From NCBI GenBank assembly GCA_963693305.1, contig OY855907.1, positions 39,086,856 through 39,150,855 of the forward strand: 64,000 bases of DNA, in the 5' to 3' direction. The notes below the pieces were generated by a model. It did not search any database, was not told the DNA's origin, and saw only the letters and a program-made list of their open reading frames with translations. This DNA is from Meandrina meandrites (taxonomy: Eukaryota; Cnidaria; Anthozoa; Scleractinia; Meandrinidae). The translations under genes and the position numbers were made by a program. This document shows positions 43,930 through 55,856 of this stretch, piece by piece; position 1 is the first letter of the stretch, and each line of letters begins with the position of its first letter.

Positions 43930-44951
43930 ACAAATACAAAATAAAATGACCAATAAATAGTCATGCAATCCCAAATAATACCCTAGTATAGAGTCCACGT
44001 ACCTACCTGTCTAGTGCCTACTCAAGCTCAACAATAAAGTCGCGAGGGGACTAGGTCGATAAAGTACAAAAAAAAAAGGTGTCCACGGAAACATTGATCA
44101 TTTCCAGGCTTACTGCAGCTAAAACGTATCAAATGGTTACAGAATTTAAAAAGATGAGACACAAAACACCTAAATCCACCAATGCAAGATTTAATTTCAA
44201 GAGAAAAAGTCACTGACGCACCGCCGACGCAACATTTATCTGCGGTGAATCATGTAAAGAAAAATAGTTGCCGACGCGTCGGCCGACAGTCGGCCAATGC
44301 GTCGGCCCACGTGTTGTTTGGATCAGATTCTTTACCTTTACCGCTTTCTTTGCGTGTTTCATTCAGCTTTAAACGTGAACAGCGTGCCAAAGATTTTGGC
44401 GCCATGGCTTCGTTTAAGTTGATGTGAACTGTCCAGATCTTTTTTTTTTATGTGAAAAAATCTCTGAAGTGATGGGGGGAAAAATAATAACAAAGAAATA
44501 TTTTCTGCTGCTCACTTTCTTCACAAATTTTCATTCCCGAAAGTGGTCAGTTCCCTTTGGCGGTTGAGCAACCGCCAAAAATTTTGTCGCCTTTTCACGC
44601 AATCGATTCATGTAGGCGAAATGAAATATCGCTAGTCGATTTTCAACATGATTTAAAAAAATGTGCAGTGTCCTACAAACTTCTACGATAGGTAACTTTT
44701 AACGAAAGGTGGATGGTCAATATGAAACACGTAAGATGCCCAGGTCAAGCTTTTTCTGGAGTATGGCCGCGGCCGCCATTTTGGGTGACGTCATCGTCGT
44801 CGCTAGGCGCACTCGCCCGCGAGTGATGCCGCTAGCCACGATGACCATGTAAACTCAAATGCATGGTTTTCTTAATTTCTATCTTTGCACAATAGTTATG
44901 GGGCTCTGCTCTGCGGCCCTTCGGGCCGCTGGAGAGCTCTGCTATAATTCC
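43930..44951. other. No recognisable gene; short palindromes
   Basis: GCGGCCCTTCGGGCCGC (about 44912-44928) is a hairpin flanked by GAGCTCTGC words. Around 44267-44310 GCGTCGGCCGACAGTCGGCC repeats in both orientations. No coding signal. Confidence 0.5.
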
Positions 44952-45310
44952 TTACCGTAATGATTCGATTTAGCGCCCAGGGCGCTTATTTACTTTTGGC
45001 ACCTCAAGGAAGGGCGCTTATTTGAGACAGGGCGCTTATTCGGGACAGGGCGCTTATTTAATTTCTTGAGAATCAACCAAATGTTCAAAACAAAACTTTA
45101 ATAAATATTAAATAACTAACAATAATAGAAACTGTAACAGTAACACATGTACGGTACGGTGAATGTTTATGAGTTTATTCACGGTACTTAACAATCACAA
45201 AAACTATAAGAATGGGGGCGCTTATTGGAATAGGGGCGCTTATTTACAAAAACACATTCTATGGGGGGCGCTTATTGGAAGGAGGGCGCTAAATCGAATC
45301 ATTACGGTAA
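44952..45310. mobile_element. 359-bp MITE with GGGCGCTTATT internal repeats
   Basis: 27-bp perfect inverted ends: left TTACCGTAATGATTCG (44952) and right CGAATCATTACGGTAA (ending 45310), extended inward by ATTTAGCGCCC and its complement. The interior has several direct copies of GGGCGCTTATT. The outer TA of each end may be a TA target duplication, which would make it a pogo/Tc1-mariner-type MITE; this is inferred. No coding capacity. Confidence 0.87.
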
Positions 45311-47860
45311 GCCCCCCCTGGGTAAGTGCGAACCTCACAATTTTGGTTGACAAAAAATATGCAACATTCAAAGGGAGGTTTAATCCGAGCTTAAACACTA
45401 TTGCCAGGTCTGAAAGAAATACAAAGGTGCTCATTCAATTGTGCCTGGAATTTCTGTGCGTACTGACGGACTATCAGTGTTTTTGTCAAGGTCCAGCCTC
45501 TCAACTTCCCACTCTGGTGTTGAAGTTGTTGTTGGCGCTATGCTGTATTTGGCCTTGTGGCTGCCGGCTCAATAGCTGCGAGGTGCCATTTGTCAACAAA
45601 AACTCTAAACATGAGAAAGTGATCACGCAAACCACAAGCAAGCAAAATTCTTTAAGCGAATTCATTTCAAAAGCTGTAAGTGATGGCAAAATATCTGACC
45701 TCAACTTTTAAACTTATTCTCCGGGAGCTTGAAAGCCCACCTTCGCTATGGTGATTTCAAGGTGGAAAAAAGCCCAAAAATGCTGGCGTTAGGGAGCAAG
45801 AGAGGCAAAAAAGACTTGGCTCCATGATTCCAGAATAAAGGTTTGCCTTCAGAAGAGCTGTGAGGGCTTCTCTTTTAGCGTGACAAAACAAAAAGCAATT
45901 TCGTCACCTGAGAGGTCACAGGATTTATTTTGTCTCATTTCAATGAGCGCCATCCATTTTTCTTCTTCACTTTACAAAAGGGATAAGTTATGGTTTATTA
46001 TCTGAAGGACTTGTCGATTGTTCCCAGGAAAATGTGTCTGAAACCTTTGTCCCCCTCACATGTAACCACATCTGGTTGCAGTGACCAGTCCTTTGGTCCC
46101 TTTCTCATCCAATTCACCGCCATGGATGGCGTATATGACTTGTGGGCAAGAGGTACAGACATGACTTCGCTTGAGATGGGGTAGTGTATCACCACAATGT
46201 TTGCATAGTTTCGTCATTTTGAGTGTTGATTACACTCATATTTGCATTTGTCTTAAAAAGGAAGTTCCAGTGGCCTTGCAGTCACGCGTGGCACTGCAGG
46301 CATACATGGCGCTGCAGTCGTGCACTGTCACACAAGGACTAGGCAACCCCTTTTAAAAACGAATTGCCCTAAAAAACTGTTATGCCATCAGCTGTAGCCT
46401 GTTTTTGAAACGAATTTTTGATCTTTTTCGCACATGATTGGGTATTTAATTGACATTTTAGATATTTTAGGTGCGTTACTTGGTGACCAAAACTGGTCAG
46501 CAACGGGTGGAAATTACAAGTCTATTTTCGAGCAAAAAATCACAGAAATATTGCACATAAAGAACTGTGATCGTTTTCAACAATTGATTGTTATTTATCA
46601 TTTACACTTTTAGGGTATCATTTATTAAAGCAATTTATGTCATTCATCAGCCTCTCTCTTTTCCCTTTTTGTCCTTTCCAACATGTTCGGGATTTATAAT
46701 AATTATCATTAATTGATATTAGGACTTTGTGGCGTCCAGTTCTGTCTGGAATCATACGCGTGATTGCAGAAATCAGACTCCCGCCACGTGGCTGTCCAAT
46801 TTTGGTAATCACTTGCATGATTACAGACTGAATTGGACTCTACACAGTCCTGTTACAAGTATTACTAACAAAAGATAATAATGATAAATTTATATAGTGC
46901 ACTATACATGGTGCTTTACAATGGAATATAATTAAAAAACGGAATTTACATTGAAAATACACCCCGTTTGGCCAAGCCTCAATACCTTTTTCTCAGGAAA
47001 GATGCTTATGTTAGCTATTTTAAAAATTTGAAGATAAATAAAGTTTTATGTTATGTGGCTCTTGATCCTGAAAGATTTTTTTTTTAATTGCAACAACAAA
47101 ACATACAATACTGAAGTACTGAATTACTAACCCTACAAACAGAATGTTTCATTACAGATACATTACTTACAAATACAATACAATACACAGCTATACCAAA
47201 CTTAGACTTAACTTAAAATACGTTATTTTATTTTATTTTACACGAGCTCTTCTTATATTAATAAATACTTCTAACTTACTTACATACAATACTATATGCT
47301 ATTTATGAAACAAGATATTAGCACTTCATGTTATCTTAGCAACCAGCAACAAACTAAGCTTAGGTCATATATAGCAAACAACTTAATTTTGTAAAGAATA
47401 TTTAAAGAAGTTTTTTTGGACCAAGTCATGAAAAACAATGCAACATGGGAACATTTGACATTTGTTTGTTGATTTATTCTCCATTGGTACCACAAGCTTA
47501 AACCCATTTTTCTTTTTTTTATCAGGTGAAGCACTTCCTTAAAATTCAAAAAAGATTTCTGACATGTGGATGTCAAGAAGCCGTATTTTTTAGACCGTTG
47601 TCGGCCGCGGCGTTTATGGACGAAAACAAAAAGTTGTATTTGATATTTGCACGCATGAATGGCTGCTTGTATAAGCGTGCACGTTTCGGGAAGAAAACCG
47701 TCCCTGGTGTACACATCAAGAGGACAGTTATACCTAAGGATATTCGTGAGCAACTCGATAGCACTTTTTGTTAAACTTGTGCAATCAGTTGCTGATGAAT
47801 ATCTTCAGGTACATCTGTCCCCGTTTTATATCGTCTTTAATTTTTTTTAAGAAATATAGA
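45311..47860. other. No recognisable gene
   Basis: Several short frames exist (45163-45711 plus, 47331-47753 minus, 47526-47774 plus), but none carries a motif I can name. AATTTATATAGTGCACTATAC near 46890 resembles a repeat end widespread in marine invertebrates. A T/A-rich block at 47080-47230 is low complexity. Confidence 0.35.
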
Positions 47861-47861
47861 A

Positions 47862-48950
47862 TAGAATAGAATACCTTATTTTCCACATTGTCACATTCAT
47901 TCATTGATGGTCTTCCAGAGATCCGTGCTATTAATTAATATAAATTACAAGATTAAATTTAAAAAATAGTGAAATTCAAAAAGTGTAGATTACATTGTGC
48001 ATATATTAATATTTGACAAGTCTTTTAAAACTATTAAGGTCTTTCGATTGCTTGACTTCCACAGGTAGTGCATTCCATGCTACCACTTCGTTATAGGCGA
48101 GGCTTCTTTTGAGAAACTCAGTGTTGGGTTTTGGGACACATAGGTTTATATGGCAGCCTCTAGTTTCATAATGGTGAATCTCTCTAACTGGAGTGAAGTT
48201 TCGTGCCAACGAGTGTGGTGCTAAATCATTAACGATTTTATACGTAGTTGTTACTTCTTGTTGGTACCAGTGATCTTCTAGGGGCTGCCATTTTAGGTCC
48301 TTTTTTAGATCAGCAGATCTGACTTGGTAGCCAGACCTGGTGATAATTCTGGCTGCGTGATTTTGTAGTCTCTGTAATTTTATTCGTAACCCTTTATCAC
48401 ATGTGTGCCAAACAGGCGAGCAGTAATCAAAGTGAGGTTGTATAATTGATTGATAGATTTGGTTTAAAGAATCAATAGGGAGTATTTCACGGGTTCGCCT
48501 TAAAACACCTAAGCCCTTGCTAACTTTATTGCTAATATTAGAAACATGTTCCTTCCAAGTAAGGTTTTCATCTAGGGTGACACCCAGTGACACGGTTTTT
48601 TCAACTCGTTTGAGATTGGTATTTCCAATCTTTAGGTTTAGGTCAAAATTTGCGTGACTTAGCCATTTTCTAGAACCAATAATCATAAATTCAGTTTTAA
48701 CCACATTGATACTGAGGCGATTTGCAACAAGCCAATTTTAGGTCTTCATTCAATTTGAGTTCTATAAGATGGGTATCAGTGCCACTAGATGTTATACTGG
48801 TATCGTCAGCATACATACTTGGAATGGAATAAGTTAAGCAACCAGGCAAATCATTTATATATAGTAAGAACAGTAGAAGGCCCAGTATAGAGCCTTGAGG
48901 GAGTCCGCATTTATAGTTTCACAGTTGGATATTTTACCATTAGTATAACA
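47862..48950 (-). mobile_element. CR1/L2-like LINE, 5'-truncated, (ATTCT)n tail
   Basis: On the minus strand the fragment runs from about 48950 through the RT palm and the C-terminal domain to a 3' end consisting of ATTCTATTCTATTCTAT repeats at about 47876-47862. Short 3' microsatellite tails and absence of poly(A) are typical of CR1/L2-type elements. The 5' junction is near a perfect palindrome at 48942-48965. Confidence 0.82.
48004..48930 (-). pseudogene. CR1/L2-like reverse transcriptase, C-terminal half
   Basis: It begins KCGLPQGSILGLLLFLLYIN, then YADDTSIT with both catalytic Asp residues present. A frame change near 48735 leads to WLVANRLSINVVKTEFMIIG, SLGVTLDENLTWKEHV, IYQSIIQPHFDYCSPVWH and KLQRLQNHAARIITRSGY, finishing with WNALPVEVKQSKDLNSFK. 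All are standard blocks of CR1/L2/Rex-type RT and its C-terminal domain. It lacks the endonuclease and the first half of RT. The long open stretch (232 codons) suggests moderate age. Confidence 0.9.
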
Positions 48951-48965
48951 ATATATTGTTATACT
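48942..48965. repeat. 24-bp perfect palindrome
   Basis: The half-site AGTATAACAATA is mirrored exactly on the other side. It lies at the 5' truncation point of the LINE. Confidence 0.75.
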
Positions 48966-49229
48966 TAGAAATAGTTAGTCATTTTTTGCTTTAATGAATG
49001 CAAAGATGATCCTATACACTGGAAATTTTGAACCATTTACAGACTTGAAGAAAGTTAGTGAAATCTCCATGAAATGTCTGTATTTTCTTTGTAAATAACA
49101 ATGTCTGTAAATGTTCACACGTGCAGACGTGCAGGTTTTGTTAACTCCGTAAAAGGTCTAAAACTTTAACAGATTTTCAACGTTGATAATAAAATGTCTC
49201 ATAAACGTACACAAAATGGAACATAACAT

Positions 49230-49283
49230 GAACTTTATTTAAACTCGAATTTTAGAGTAGCCCGAAAAGGCTAATATCTTCGA
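49230..49283 (-). mobile_element. 54-bp LINE 3' tail with 11-bp target duplication
   Basis: GAACATAACAT flanks the insert at 49219-49229 and 49284-49294. The insert, read on the minus strand, is the 3' end of the family also inserted at 6105-6312 (GAAGATATTAGCC, CGAGTTTAAATAAAGTTC). It is an extreme 5' truncation. No tail microsatellite is visible beyond the target duplication. Confidence 0.82.
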
Positions 49284-49294
49284 GAACATAACAT

Positions 49295-49498
49295 CATGCA
49301 TGGGAGAAAAAGGTTTCTATGCGTCGTAATAACGTACGTTGCGTACCTTGCTTGAAGGCAGCAAGCTTGTCCGCCGATCGACCGTTACTACTGCATATAT
49401 ACTTCACCACTCGGCACCTGCAAGCGACAACGTAGGTTTACGGCTGTAAACAGCGACTCGGAAGGTCTTCGGAAGCCTTCTAAACCTGCCATGATGCA
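49295..49498. other. No recognisable gene
   Basis: Short flank between two insertions; nothing recognised. Confidence 0.35.
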
Positions 49499-49822
49499 TT
49501 TTGCGTCCAAGTTTTCTCCGCCGACGTTATAGAATATCAGGAGATTGAGTCGCGAGGAACCCAAACTTGGAATACTCTATTGTGTTCTGGCAAAAGGGTT
49601 AAAAGCCGTTCATATACTCTTTGCCAGAACACAAAAGAGTTTATTACTTCTCGCTGCGCTATTTAAGAAATAGAAAACATGCTAGTTCCGTGTTTCTATC
49701 GAGTGATAGAAACACGATTTGTTAACCAATCAGCGCGCGTATTTTCTTAGCTAGCACTCTTTTCTAAATAACCATATCATTGGGTGCGCTACTTAATCCA
49801 GCCGAAAACCTTGGACGCAAAA
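49499..49822. mobile_element. 324-bp hairpin-rich MITE-like element
   Basis: The ends TTTTGCGTCCAAG and CTTGGACGCAAAA are inverted. Inside are GTTCTGGCAAA...TTTGCCAGAAC (about 49575-49632) and a perfect 12-bp stem CGTGTTTCTATC/GATAGAAACACG with a 4-nt loop (49689-49716). No target duplication was settled. No coding capacity. Confidence 0.6.
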
Positions 49823-51613
49823 TCGCACAATCTATCTAGGCAGCTGCAGTAGATGTCTAACTTGTGACATCATCAGACGTAACGGTGATCTGTCTGCCCA
49901 TTTATAAAACGACAATTATCACCTAAAACAAATTGACAAATTTCCAGGAAATGTAAGCTCTAGGTTTTACAGCCCATGGCAAGCATATAAATTTCAATAA
50001 ATGAACCATTATAGACACGAAACCATGAAAAAATAAATTAATTTTCTAAAGATCTTAATAACTTTTTAATCTCAGTGTTGATCAAACTGTAACATTTCTT
50101 ACATTAAAAATGGTCTTTTCCAGGGCACATGACTTTTGTCATCAACTGAATGCTACTTAATACAGTATATAGCCTTCTATTTGTATGAGACGTGGACTTA
50201 CCATTCTAAGTGAAATGCCTTAGTCAAGCCTAACATAAATTCTCTAAAAACAATCCAACCATAAGAATCTGCAGTGAAAATGATCAAAGGACTCAATCAT
50301 GAAAAGAGACAGACTAAAATTTATTAATAAAGACTGGGTCGGAAACTTGCCTTAAGAACACATGCACATAGCAGCACACAATTTACCTACATGTCTAGTT
50401 TTGGCACAAGAATTTGAAGAATCCCGGAACTTGACAAATAACACAACACAGCAAATTTAATTTTCTTCTGAAATTAAAATGGAACAAAAAATTGAAGCAC
50501 GCAGTCACATGAACTGAGGGAGAGATCTAAATAAATTCCATACATCCCAGCCCTCCTATATTTCCTATTTATTTTATAGGATACTATAAAACTCGTATAA
50601 TTGGCGAAAAACTCCTATATTTCCTATAAATACAATGTACTGCTTAAGTGATAAATATGAAAATAATTAAAGCAAGGAGTTCCAACAGTTCAGACTGAGT
50701 TTGTATTGAGTGTAGAGGTTTTATTATGTTGTCACTTGTCCAAACAGACACTAGCACACTGATTTGGTGTTCTCTTATCAACTTTTGTTTGAGGTTACTG
50801 GCAGCATTTGGCCTTCAGTTTTTGAGATAATTTAACGTTTTAGAGACTCCTTACGTTGGGAAGCCATTTTAATACAGTTTACCACTGTTGAAGCCATCTC
50901 AATGTTGTTGTTGTTAAAAGCGTTTTTTCTGCTAAATGTAAATCATTCCAAATAATTACGTTGAGTCTTTTGGAGGCTGTAAGTGATTATTTGACTGTTG
51001 ACAATGGCTTTTAACATTCGTTTGTGAATCAATATTTTTAATTACAGGCCCGCAGTGCGTCTGCACCCCCCCCATGACCCTTGGAAGTCCGCTCCTTGTG
51101 AAAAAAGTATAAAAATAAATAAATAAATAAAGGGGAATGGCATTTCTGTACTTCATCTATTTACATTTAATGGGTCCACCATTTGAAGATTCGTGTGGCA
51201 TATTTTTGATTAAATTGTGTGATGATTCTAGGTTAATTTTAATGATACATTCTAACTAATGCCATTCATAGTCAGAAAACCGACTCTGGCTGATTTATGT
51301 AATTGCCATTTAACAACAAAATAAAGATATCTATCTTTTTCCAGTCTTCCTTTAAAAGAACTGCCGTCATTGTTAGTTAAATACAAGGTTCTGTTTCTAA
51401 AACTACGTTTTGAATTTAAAAATGTACCAGAATTATTGTCCTTCCTACCTTCACCTTTATATGGCTTGTTTCCTAACAAACTGTCATCAAAACGCACGAA
51501 ATGCGGCCTCAGATAACCCATTTCTTCAAAATTTTCTGGGGGGGAGTACCCCCAGACCCCCCTACGAGCTTGCGCCTGTGGCCCTCGGCATTTCGCGCCG
51601 GAGGCACTCATAT
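49823..51613. other. No recognisable gene
   Basis: Contains a duplicated phrase around 50556-50630 (CTCCTATATTTCCTAT twice) and C/G-runs near 51066 and 51538. No family motif. Confidence 0.4.
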
Positions 51614-52180
51614 GCTGGTGCCCTTAACGGTATGTTCATTTAAAAGTGATTTGTTTCCTATGTTTCAGTGGCATGCCTAAACTAGCTACCTCGAAGCTAA
51701 GTGTATGACCACTATAAACAACATTTACATTTTTTTACATTTACATTTTTACCCACATAAGTGTGCAAAAAATGACTTTACATGCACATAAGTGTGCACA
51801 AAAATGACTGTAGACGCACATAAGTGTGCAGAAAGACGACTGTACACCCAGATAATTTTGCACAAAAGTGACTGTACACCCACTAAGTTTGCACAAAAAG
51901 GACTGTACACGCACATAAGTGTGCACAGAAATGTCTGTAAACCCATATAAATGTGCACAAAAATGACTGCAAACGCACATAAGTTAGCACAATAATGACT
52001 GTACACGCACATAGGTGTGCACAAAAATGACTGTACATCCACATAAGTGTGCACAAAAATGACTGTACAGCCTTTTTGTGCCTGATATCTGAGCGAATTT
52101 TTCAAAAACCTGGTCGCCGAGGTTTTCGGTTGGACTCGGGCGAACCCCGAGTCCAAGCCCAGCTGGTGCCCTTAACGGTA
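51614..52180. repeat. Satellite block 1 with leader, bounded by a 19-bp direct repeat
   Basis: GCTGGTGCCCTTAACGGTA occurs at 51614-51632 and 52162-52180. Between them are a unique leader (51633-51750, with GTGGCATGCCTAAACTAGC), about ten 32-bp satellite units (51750-52070) and about 90 bp of other sequence. The leader and the first units recur at 57033-57244. Confidence 0.82.
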
Positions 52181-52713
52181 GGGGGGCTGCCGTCACCAGT
52201 GCCCTGGTGACCTGGCCCAGGGTCGTAGCTATCCGCCGGTGCCTGGTTGGCGGACTAGCTGTTAAAAGCAGGGGGGGAGGGGAGGGTTTTTCTGTCCATG
52301 CTTGGGCCTGTTTGTGTTAAATTTTGAGCACGTTTGTGTTGAATTTTGAATGCCCTGTGGGGGCTGTCGATTATTTTGATTGACGTTGCTTGAGGGTTCC
52401 CTGCTGAGAAGGGACCTGGCTGGTGTGTCAGGTGTCACTTGGGCTGGTGACATAACAATCTCTAGCCAGGGGGGAGGCCCAGGGACTTGTACCAGCTTGG
52501 AGTGTTTTGGCTTGTGGGCGACCAGGTTCTTGCAAATCCGCTCAAAATGGCTGTTCAAAATCTGTTAAAATCTGTGACAAAGCTCCTTTAAATACATGTA
52601 AGCAAGTCCTGATGTGATGGACTTTTAATTTTCTGGTCTCTTGAAAATACAACATATAGTTTCACGTCTTGTCACCAGTCTCATCTACCTTCTTTAAAGA
52701 CATGATAAGAGCA

Positions 52714-52732
52714 CCCCCCCCCCCCCCCCCCC
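52714..52732. repeat. poly-C run
   Basis: 19 consecutive C; length is likely unreliable. Confidence 0.85.
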
Positions 52733-54750
52733 TGTGAGTGAACTTGGCAACAGTTGAACAAAACATACCAGTTTGAAGGGAAGGATAGTTATACTGTTGA
52801 ATGACACAAATTTTATTCTTTAGACACTGAATTGAAAAATTGAAATTTTTTCAGCACTCATGTGGAATCCTCTTAGACCCTTTTTGTGTTGTCAGGCCTC
52901 ATATAGATATGTATAGCTACGCGCATCTATGGATCTAGACAGGGAAAGGTTGTACAAATCCATTAGGGGGTGAAAGGCACATGGACAACTAGACAGCTTT
53001 ATCAACCCTGCATATATCCATGCAGTACTTGGGCTGGAAAGAGCACAACAAAGTTGCTAGTAACAATAGTAGCTGTTACAGAAAACAAGTTCAAATATGG
53101 ATACGCATCTATGGTATAGTGGAGTTCCCTGTACTAGGCAATGGTTGTAGAAGCGTAACTAGTGGTACCTATCGGTAGAAGTGCCAACGAGTACGACAAG
53201 AGAGAAGGGTTGTGAGGATAATAAATTTATTGTAAATGTTTGACTAAAAGTACACTTTATGATGTGGGTGTGATCAATGTACATATTTGCATGTATTCGT
53301 TGCTCAATGTTTTTGGAATAAACTGATGCGATTTGGTGAAGGCCTAATGAAGGAGTTCTAAAATGATACTAAAGTAGTGAGAAACCTTGTGAAATCCATG
53401 TAATTTGAGGGTTGTAAGCCATTGCAGTTCTATGCCGCTATTTTGGAAAGGTGTCAGCTGTTTTTTAAGTCCAATGGACCTTAAATCAGAGTGGCTGTGA
53501 GCCACTGAAACTCGGAAAATATATAGCCTTTGTTTTCTTCATATATAGTGACACAAATAAAGGCTGCATTTTACTACCCGCTTCACAAGACTAATTGATT
53601 ACTAAATTTAATATTAAAGACTCTCTGTCGACTGCGAGTGTTTGTTATTGTTTTGATTCTGGCGCTGAAGAAAATCGTTCGAAAATCAAAAAGATTTAGG
53701 GCATTCGCGGCCTAAAATAAAATATACCGGTAGAAACAGGTATAAAGTGTTTACTTTCGAGGTCATCCAGCTAAAGAAATACTTTATTTTGAAATTATGA
53801 CCTCGCGTCGTGGGGGCGCAAGCTACAATTACAATTACAAGCTCCTGTCGCCATACGCGTCATTGGTCTTCATTTGAAACAACTCCATAAAATAAATTTC
53901 CTTTTTATTTGCTTTTAGAAGCACATATACAGAGTATATATATACAGTACTTAGTGCTCTTAAAGTACAAGATGCAGAACTAGAGCAATGAACATTTCGT
54001 GGCGATTTCCATACCGCGGTTTGGAATTCAGTCCTGCGGAGATTGTTTCGATAAAGCGGTCACGTACAGATTCTAAATGCTTTCAGTTCGATCTTTTTTC
54101 AGTCCGAAAGATTGCCATTACTAGCGAGTGGGGGAAAAATGAAGCAAAGAACGCACTTTTCATCGAAATAAAAATTTCAAATAATCTCAATAAAGCTTAC
54201 TTGGTACTGGAAGAATCTACTGGCAATGCGAAGGGAAATAATTCTGCAGCGATTCAGTGTCACTCAGCTCAATACTGCAACAAACGTGGGCAGTTTTCAC
54301 TTTGCCTGTATCCGAGGTCATATTCTTTGTTTCTCCATTGATTCTGGGCAGATTTTCTTGAATAAATCTTTTCGGAAGAGCCTCTCGTTACAGTCTAGGC
54401 CTTACGCAGGCGATTCTTGGCACCCGCCATGCATGGCTAAAAGCATATCGCGTACCGGCCGTTGTTTAGCTTCTCACACATGTGAGTTTGCGGATCACGT
54501 ATGGACGCCATGAATCATGCATCGTGCACGTGCTGAACAAATAAGTAGCGCGCTGATTGGCCACAACTATGACAAATTGTGCACGTGCTGAACAGTTTCT
54601 GCTCAACAGATTGGCTAAAAACATCAGACATTGTGTCGTCACGATCTACCTTACATTACATTACATTACTTACATTTCTACATTTTGGAGCGTTTGTGAG
54701 ATTTTTTCCGCACATACAAATCTTCTCACGGCTCTATAATCTGCCGCCTC

Positions 54751-54782
54751 GTCAGGCCTTCTGGTCTTCCAGAAGGCCTGAC
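54751..54782. repeat. Perfect 14-bp-stem hairpin
   Basis: GTCAGGCCTTCTGG, loop TCTT, CCAGAAGGCCTGAC. No T-run follows and no gene is adjacent. Confidence 0.75.
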
Positions 54783-55856
54783 TCGTTGGCAATAAAAGGA
54801 ATATGGATTAATGAAAAAGACGAAATAGTGAATTGCTAATGATTTGAGTGTGAAATACAAAAAATCCATATGGTACCGAAAGAACCGGAAAACTGATTTT
54901 GCAATATTGAGGGAAGAGTGGGATTCCTGTGGGCATTTACATAAGGCCTGTTTTAGCCTAAGATGTGCAATGAATTTTTTTTTTTAAACTTTGTTTGAAT
55001 GTTATGTCACATAAATCAAAAGACATTTTGCACTGGGAGAAAGGAAAATAACTGAAAATGGGGTTCATATTAGTTAACTTCCAGCTTAGGTAAGTTCGGT
55101 GATGACTGACTTGCTGCTGCCCGGTACGAAAACCCTAGAAAACCCTGTGGGAAAAAATAAAGGGAACGTACTCTCCTCATCGAAGGCTGAGCGCACTACC
55201 CCTGGAGATGGGGTTAATCAAATACCGAATTAATTTAAGCTATATTTATAAATATGTGTCAAGTCCACAATATTGTTCAGACGTGCAAGTGTCCTGAGCT
55301 GTGCCACTGACTGAGCTCCACCAAGGCATGTCAGAGGTAATCCAACAACTGATAGCAGGACAGACAGGCATCTCCAAATCAGCTGGACCATGCAAAAACA
55401 GAGAAATAACGAAACAATGAATGAGAAAGGGTGATGATTTTCTGTGTGGGATATGGGCAAATAAATTTTTAAATGAGATCAGTAGTTGTACATAAGCTAT
55501 ATTCCATAGTGGTTAAACCACATACAGTATTCAATGACCACCCAGGGCCAATGAAAGGAAAATCCTATTGCAGCCAACCCACGTGAGTTGATGTGAAAGA
55601 CAAAATATTCTGTTTAGTCAATCGAAGCCAAACATAATACCATTGAGAAACTACAAAAGCAGCAGAAAAAAACAGGGCACCCAAAGGGTACATGTGTGGG
55701 ATACAACGTTGCGATTCATCTGCATAACTCACTTGTATAAGTTATTTACATAATTTTCTTTTCTTTTCAACAAATGCATACTGATTGTAGCGCACCATTG
55801 AAGGGAAGTGCTTTAACATTAAGTTACAGTGCTTTAACAGCTAGACAAGGATATGG

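Larger units (their letters stand above)
52181..55856. other. No recognisable gene
   Basis: No conserved protein was found in 3.7 kb. It includes a poly-C run (52714-52732), a perfect hairpin (54751-54782) and a 16-bp direct repeat GTGCACGTGCTGAACA at about 54523 and 54577. The plus-strand frame at 53988-54341 has no recognisable motif. Confidence 0.4.

Noticed and set aside
45163..45711. 182-codon plus-strand frame
   Set aside because: Its first third lies inside a MITE and the remainder shows no family motif or exon context.
47331..47774. Overlapping frames on both strands
   Set aside because: They shadow each other and neither resembles a known family.
51741..52156. Minus-strand Cys-rich frames of similar type
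   Set aside because: Same satellite as above.
53988..54341. 117-codon plus-strand frame
   Set aside because: No recognisable motif and no neighbouring splice-linked exon.
54751..54782. Hairpin as a transcription terminator
   Set aside because: No T-run follows and intrinsic terminators are not expected for animal pol II genes.
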